From assembly GCA_963821815.1 (NCBI GenBank), contig CAWGFG010000006.1:2108001-2172000 (forward strand): 64,000 bases of DNA. The letters run 5' to 3'. Position 1 is the first letter of the stretch; each line of letters starts with the position of its first letter. This DNA is from JASGTU01 sp963821815. GTDB lineage: Bacteria > Chloroflexota > Anaerolineae > Caldilineales > Caldilineaceae. This document shows positions 61,775 to 64,000 of the stretch, piece after piece. Below the pieces are notes generated by a model, which worked only from the letters and a program-made list of their open reading frames with translations, searched no databases and had not been told where the DNA came from. The translations under genes were made by a program, and so were the position numbers.

Positions 61775-63229
61775 CTATTCTATCCCGGCTAATTGGGATA
61801 GCGCACGACCGACCGCCTGTATCAGCACGTCGTCCTGCTCGGGCAGCACGGTGCGCGGGTCGAGCAGAAGCTGATCGTGTTGAATACGTCCGACGATAGG
61901 CGTGGCGCAGTTACGCAGCTTCGCTGACAGTTCATTAACGTTGGCAGATTCGATAGCCAACAAACGACTGGGCAGCGTCTCACCGGGCAGACTACCGCCC
62001 CCGACTGCGCTTTCACCCTCTACGACGCTCACCAAACTGTTAGCGATACCAGATGTGTTTGTCAGTGCAGACTTCCAACGATCGGCGCGTACTTCCATCT
62101 CGCCTTTCGTTGCGCTAATCATCTGCCACACGGGTATTTGTTCCAGTGCACGTCCCTGCTGATAGATGCGCAATGTTGCGTCCAGCGCGGCCAGAGTCAT
62201 TTTGTCAACCCGCAGCGCGCGCGCCATGGGATGCCGCCGCAGGCGCTCGATCAAACTAGCCCTGCCAAGAATGAGGCCAGCTTGCGGACCGCCAAGCAAC
62301 TTGTCACCGCTAAATGTGACAATGTCAGCGCCGGCAGCCAAACTCGACTGGATCATTGGCTCAGGCGCCAGTCCGAACTCAGCTGTATCCAGTAGTGTGC
62401 CGCTGCCCAGATCATCAATGAGCAGTGCCGGCTCGTCGCCGCGGGCGCTCGAACTGTGTGCAATGTTGGCCATTTCCTCCAGTGACGGTTCGGTTACAAA
62501 GCCGATCTTGCTGAAATTGCTGCTATGAATTCGCATGAGCGCGGCTGTCTGCTCATGAATGGCGTCAGCATAGTCGCGTGGATGTGTGCGATTAGTCGTA
62601 CCCACTTCTACCAGTGTCGCACCGCTCTGGCGCAGCACGTCGGGAATGCGGAAGCCGCCGCCAATTTCCACAAGCTGGCCGCGGCTCACCACAACTTCAT
62701 AGCCCTGGCACAGGCCCGCCAGTGTCAGATAGACCGCGCCGGCGTTGTTGTTGACAACAAGCGCGTCTTCCGCGCCAGTGAGTTGACAGAGCCGCTCGCG
62801 CGCGTGATCGTGTCGGCTGCCCCGTTGGCCGTTCTCAAGCCGGTATTCTAAATTGCTGTAGGCAAGCGATGTCGCCTGCACAGCTTCCCTGGCAGCAGCG
62901 CTCAGCGGTGCACGACCAAGGTTGGTATGCACAATGACACCGGTCGCGTTGATCACCGGCAGCAGGGATGGCCGTGCCATCTGTTCGAGCCGCTCCTGGA
63001 CAAGCTGTGGCCAAAGTTCCTCGTCCGGAGCATGGGCGCCGCGTGCAATGGCGGTGCGCTGTTCATCGAGCAGGGCTCGCAAAGCATCTGTGACGTTCGC
63101 GCGACCGTATTCGGCGTCCAGGAGTTGTATTGCCGGCGCCTGCAACAGTGCGTCCAGCGCTGGAAGCTTGCGAAATTCAGTTTGCAGTCTATGCTGCGAC
63201 CTAACTCGCTCTTCTTTCATGTCTCGCAC
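61775..63229 (-). CDS. selA: L-seryl-tRNA(Sec) selenium transferase
   Basis: SelA converts Ser-tRNA(Sec) to Sec-tRNA(Sec) with selenophosphate and PLP. The 484-residue product has the usual length. Its PLP Lys lies in VTFSGDKLLGGPQAGLILG, and the family segments INATGVIVHTNLGRAPLS and NNNAGAVYL are present. The start is a GTG at 63229 or the ATG three codons later. Neither selB, selD nor tRNA-Sec is in the window. It is the first gene of the selA-ipk-rseP run. Confidence 0.92.
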   Translation of the reverse strand: MRDMKEERVRSQHRLQTEFRKLPALDALLQAPAIQLLDAEYGRANVTDALRALLDEQRTAIARGAHAPDEELWPQLVQERLEQMARPSLLPVINATGVIVHTNLGRAPLSAAAREAVQATSLAYSNLEYRLENGQRGSRHDHARERLCQLTGAEDALVVNNNAGAVYLTLAGLCQGYEVVVSRGQLVEIGGGFRIPDVLRQSGATLVEVGTTNRTHPRDYADAIHEQTAALMRIHSSNFSKIGFVTEPSLEEMANIAHSSSARGDEPALLIDDLGSGTLLDTAEFGLAPEPMIQSSLAAGADIVTFSGDKLLGGPQAGLILGRASLIERLRRHPMARALRVDKMTLAALDATLRIYQQGRALEQIPVWQMISATKGEMEVRADRWKSALTNTSGIANSLVSVVEGESAVGGGSLPGETLPSRLLAIESANVNELSAKLRNCATPIVGRIQHDQLLLDPRTVLPEQDDVLIQAVGRALSQLAGIE

Positions 63230-63282
63230 ATGTTCCGTAAACGATCGATGCTGCCTGAACTAGATGCATCAACTGATATCCC

Positions 63283-63312
63283 AAAGAAAACGGCTGACCT
63301 CAGGGTCAGCCG
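63283..63312 (-). terminator. tRNA-Val terminator
   Basis: On the minus strand CGGCTGACC and GGTCAGCCG form a perfect 9-bp stem (63291-63299 with 63304-63312) followed by TTTTCTTT. It lies 18 bases after the tRNA and before selA. Confidence 0.8.
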
Positions 63313-63328
63313 CGGTGTAAGATTACCA

Positions 63329-63403
<75 letters not shown>

Positions 63404-63416
63404 GTGGAACCTTACC

Positions 63417-63445
63417 AATATACCGTGCTGCCTGGTCTTTGTCAA
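63417..63445 (-). promoter_or_regulatory. tRNA-Val promoter
   Basis: On the minus strand TTGACA (63445-63440) and TATATT (63422-63417) are exactly 17 bases apart, the best promoter in the window. The start near 63410 lies about seven bases before the mature tRNA. Confidence 0.85.
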
Positions 63446-63557
63446 AATGATACCGTGTTTTTGCCCCCTTTAGGCTGTCCGCTGACTGTCGAAACTATGC
63501 GGACTTCTCCCATTCCCGTGCTGCCCCAGAACACATAGTTGCCTTGCCACTCGATGC

Positions 63558-64000
63558 CTAGTAGTTGCCCTCTTTTCGCCATACATCGAGCATCAATTCG
63601 TAGCGTGACAATCGCATGCCAGTGTAGATGCAGTTACTCGTGGAAAAGATGTACCCTCCGCCAGGCATACCGTGTTTGAGCGCATAGCGGGCCGACTCCA
63701 CGACTTCTACATCAGTTCCCGTGTCCAGAAGGCCGCAGTTCACATTGCCAATGAGGCACACTTGATCACCGTAATCGCGCTTCATGACGGCCATGTCTAT
63801 GTCGCCCTGGGGGTCCAACGAATGCAGCGCATGCGGTCGTGCATTCAATAGCTGGTCTACAATTGGCAGTATGTTGCCGTCGGTATGCTTGATGACGTAG
63901 AAGCCAAGCTCGCGATAGGCTGCCACGAGTTGCTTCAAATACGGAGCAACGAATTCTGCGAACTGCTCCGGTCGTAGGAATGGCCCCGTATTGAAGCAGT
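63558..64000 (-). CDS. Uroporphyrinogen decarboxylase (URO-D) family protein (5' partial)
   Basis: The frame is open to the right edge, so the gene begins outside the window; 147 C-terminal residues are visible. The barrel segments GPFLRPEQFAEFVAPYL, YVIKHTDGNILPIVDQLL, DYGDQVCLIGNVNCGLLDTG and GGGYIFSTSNCIYTGM match the URO-D/MtaA-like superfamily. Such proteins are often corrinoid methyltransferases or of unknown function rather than true HemE. The deeper sequence needed to decide is missing. Confidence 0.8.
   Translation of the reverse strand, partial: CFNTGPFLRPEQFAEFVAPYLKQLVAAYRELGFYVIKHTDGNILPIVDQLLNARPHALHSLDPQGDIDMAVMKRDYGDQVCLIGNVNCGLLDTGTDVEVVESARYALKHGMPGGGYIFSTSNCIYTGMRLSRYELMLDVWRKEGNY

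Overview
The window reads as a chromosomal segment of a moderately GC-rich bacterium, most likely a member of the Chloroflexota (Caldilineae/Anaerolineae type). The lineage call is an inference. It rests on Thr/Pro-rich linkers between membrane anchors and LysM domains, an isopentenyl phosphate kinase (in bacteria known mainly from Chloroflexota), a FecR-like/TPR/HEAT block, and genes of envelope-polymer type without outer-membrane porins or LPS assembly genes. No IS element, phage gene, rRNA or CRISPR array was seen; one tRNA gene (Val, UAC) is present.

Layout. (1) 1-9195, plus strand: the 3' half of a respiratory complex I operon, nuoG(partial)-H-I-J-K-L-M-N, closed by a strong hairpin terminator. 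(2) 9367-17511, minus strand: mreB-mreC-mreD-mrdA-minC-minD-rodA, the rod-shape elongation machinery joined to division-site selection. (3) 17884-25260, plus: tilS, a small unknown gene, an RlmI-type methyltransferase, a CoA-pyrophosphatase-like Nudix enzyme, a GH99/GH71-like secreted protein, hpt and a LysM/M23 peptidase. (4) 25411-26693, minus: bL25 preceded by a membrane-anchored protein made of perfect 15-residue repeats. (5) 26874-33495: an O-antigen-ligase-like polymerase, then a minus-strand unit CHAT-gnd-tlpA, then a sugar-nucleotide epimerase. (6) 33585-42719: a carbohydrate-catabolism island (M24 peptidase, two GH4 glycosidases, a sulfatase, mannonate dehydratase UxuA, a zinc polyol dehydrogenase, a TIM-barrel sugar isomerase), suggesting use of sulfated, galactose- and uronic-acid-containing glycans. 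One GH4 gene carries a one-base frameshift near 39118. (7) 43044-49964: lon, a PHP/AlbA_2 fusion protein, a DPPR-synthase-like UbiA prenyltransferase and tlyA. (8) 49986-63229, minus: a long run of envelope and unknown genes (UbiA/MenA-like protein, GT39, FecR-like, TPR, HEAT, zinc-ribbon/LysM), then rseP, isopentenyl phosphate kinase and selA. (9) tRNA-Val and the end of a URO-D family gene.

How it fits together. Energy conversion, cell-wall elongation and prenyl-lipid/surface-polymer synthesis dominate. Housekeeping genes alternate with small minus-strand blocks. Several promoters with good sigma-70-type boxes can be read (TTGACG-N17-TACAAT occurs twice; TTGACA-N17-TATATT precedes the tRNA). 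Three of them place the expected transcription start on the start codon (tilS, the polymerase gene, the CHAT gene), so leaderless mRNAs seem likely.

The least explained items are the CHAT protein whose catalytic Cys position is Ala, the 15-residue-repeat membrane protein, the PHP/AlbA_2/Ser-Arg-linker fusion, and an 18-nt tandem repeat upstream of the sulfatase gene. All function calls come from reading motifs and context; no database search was run.
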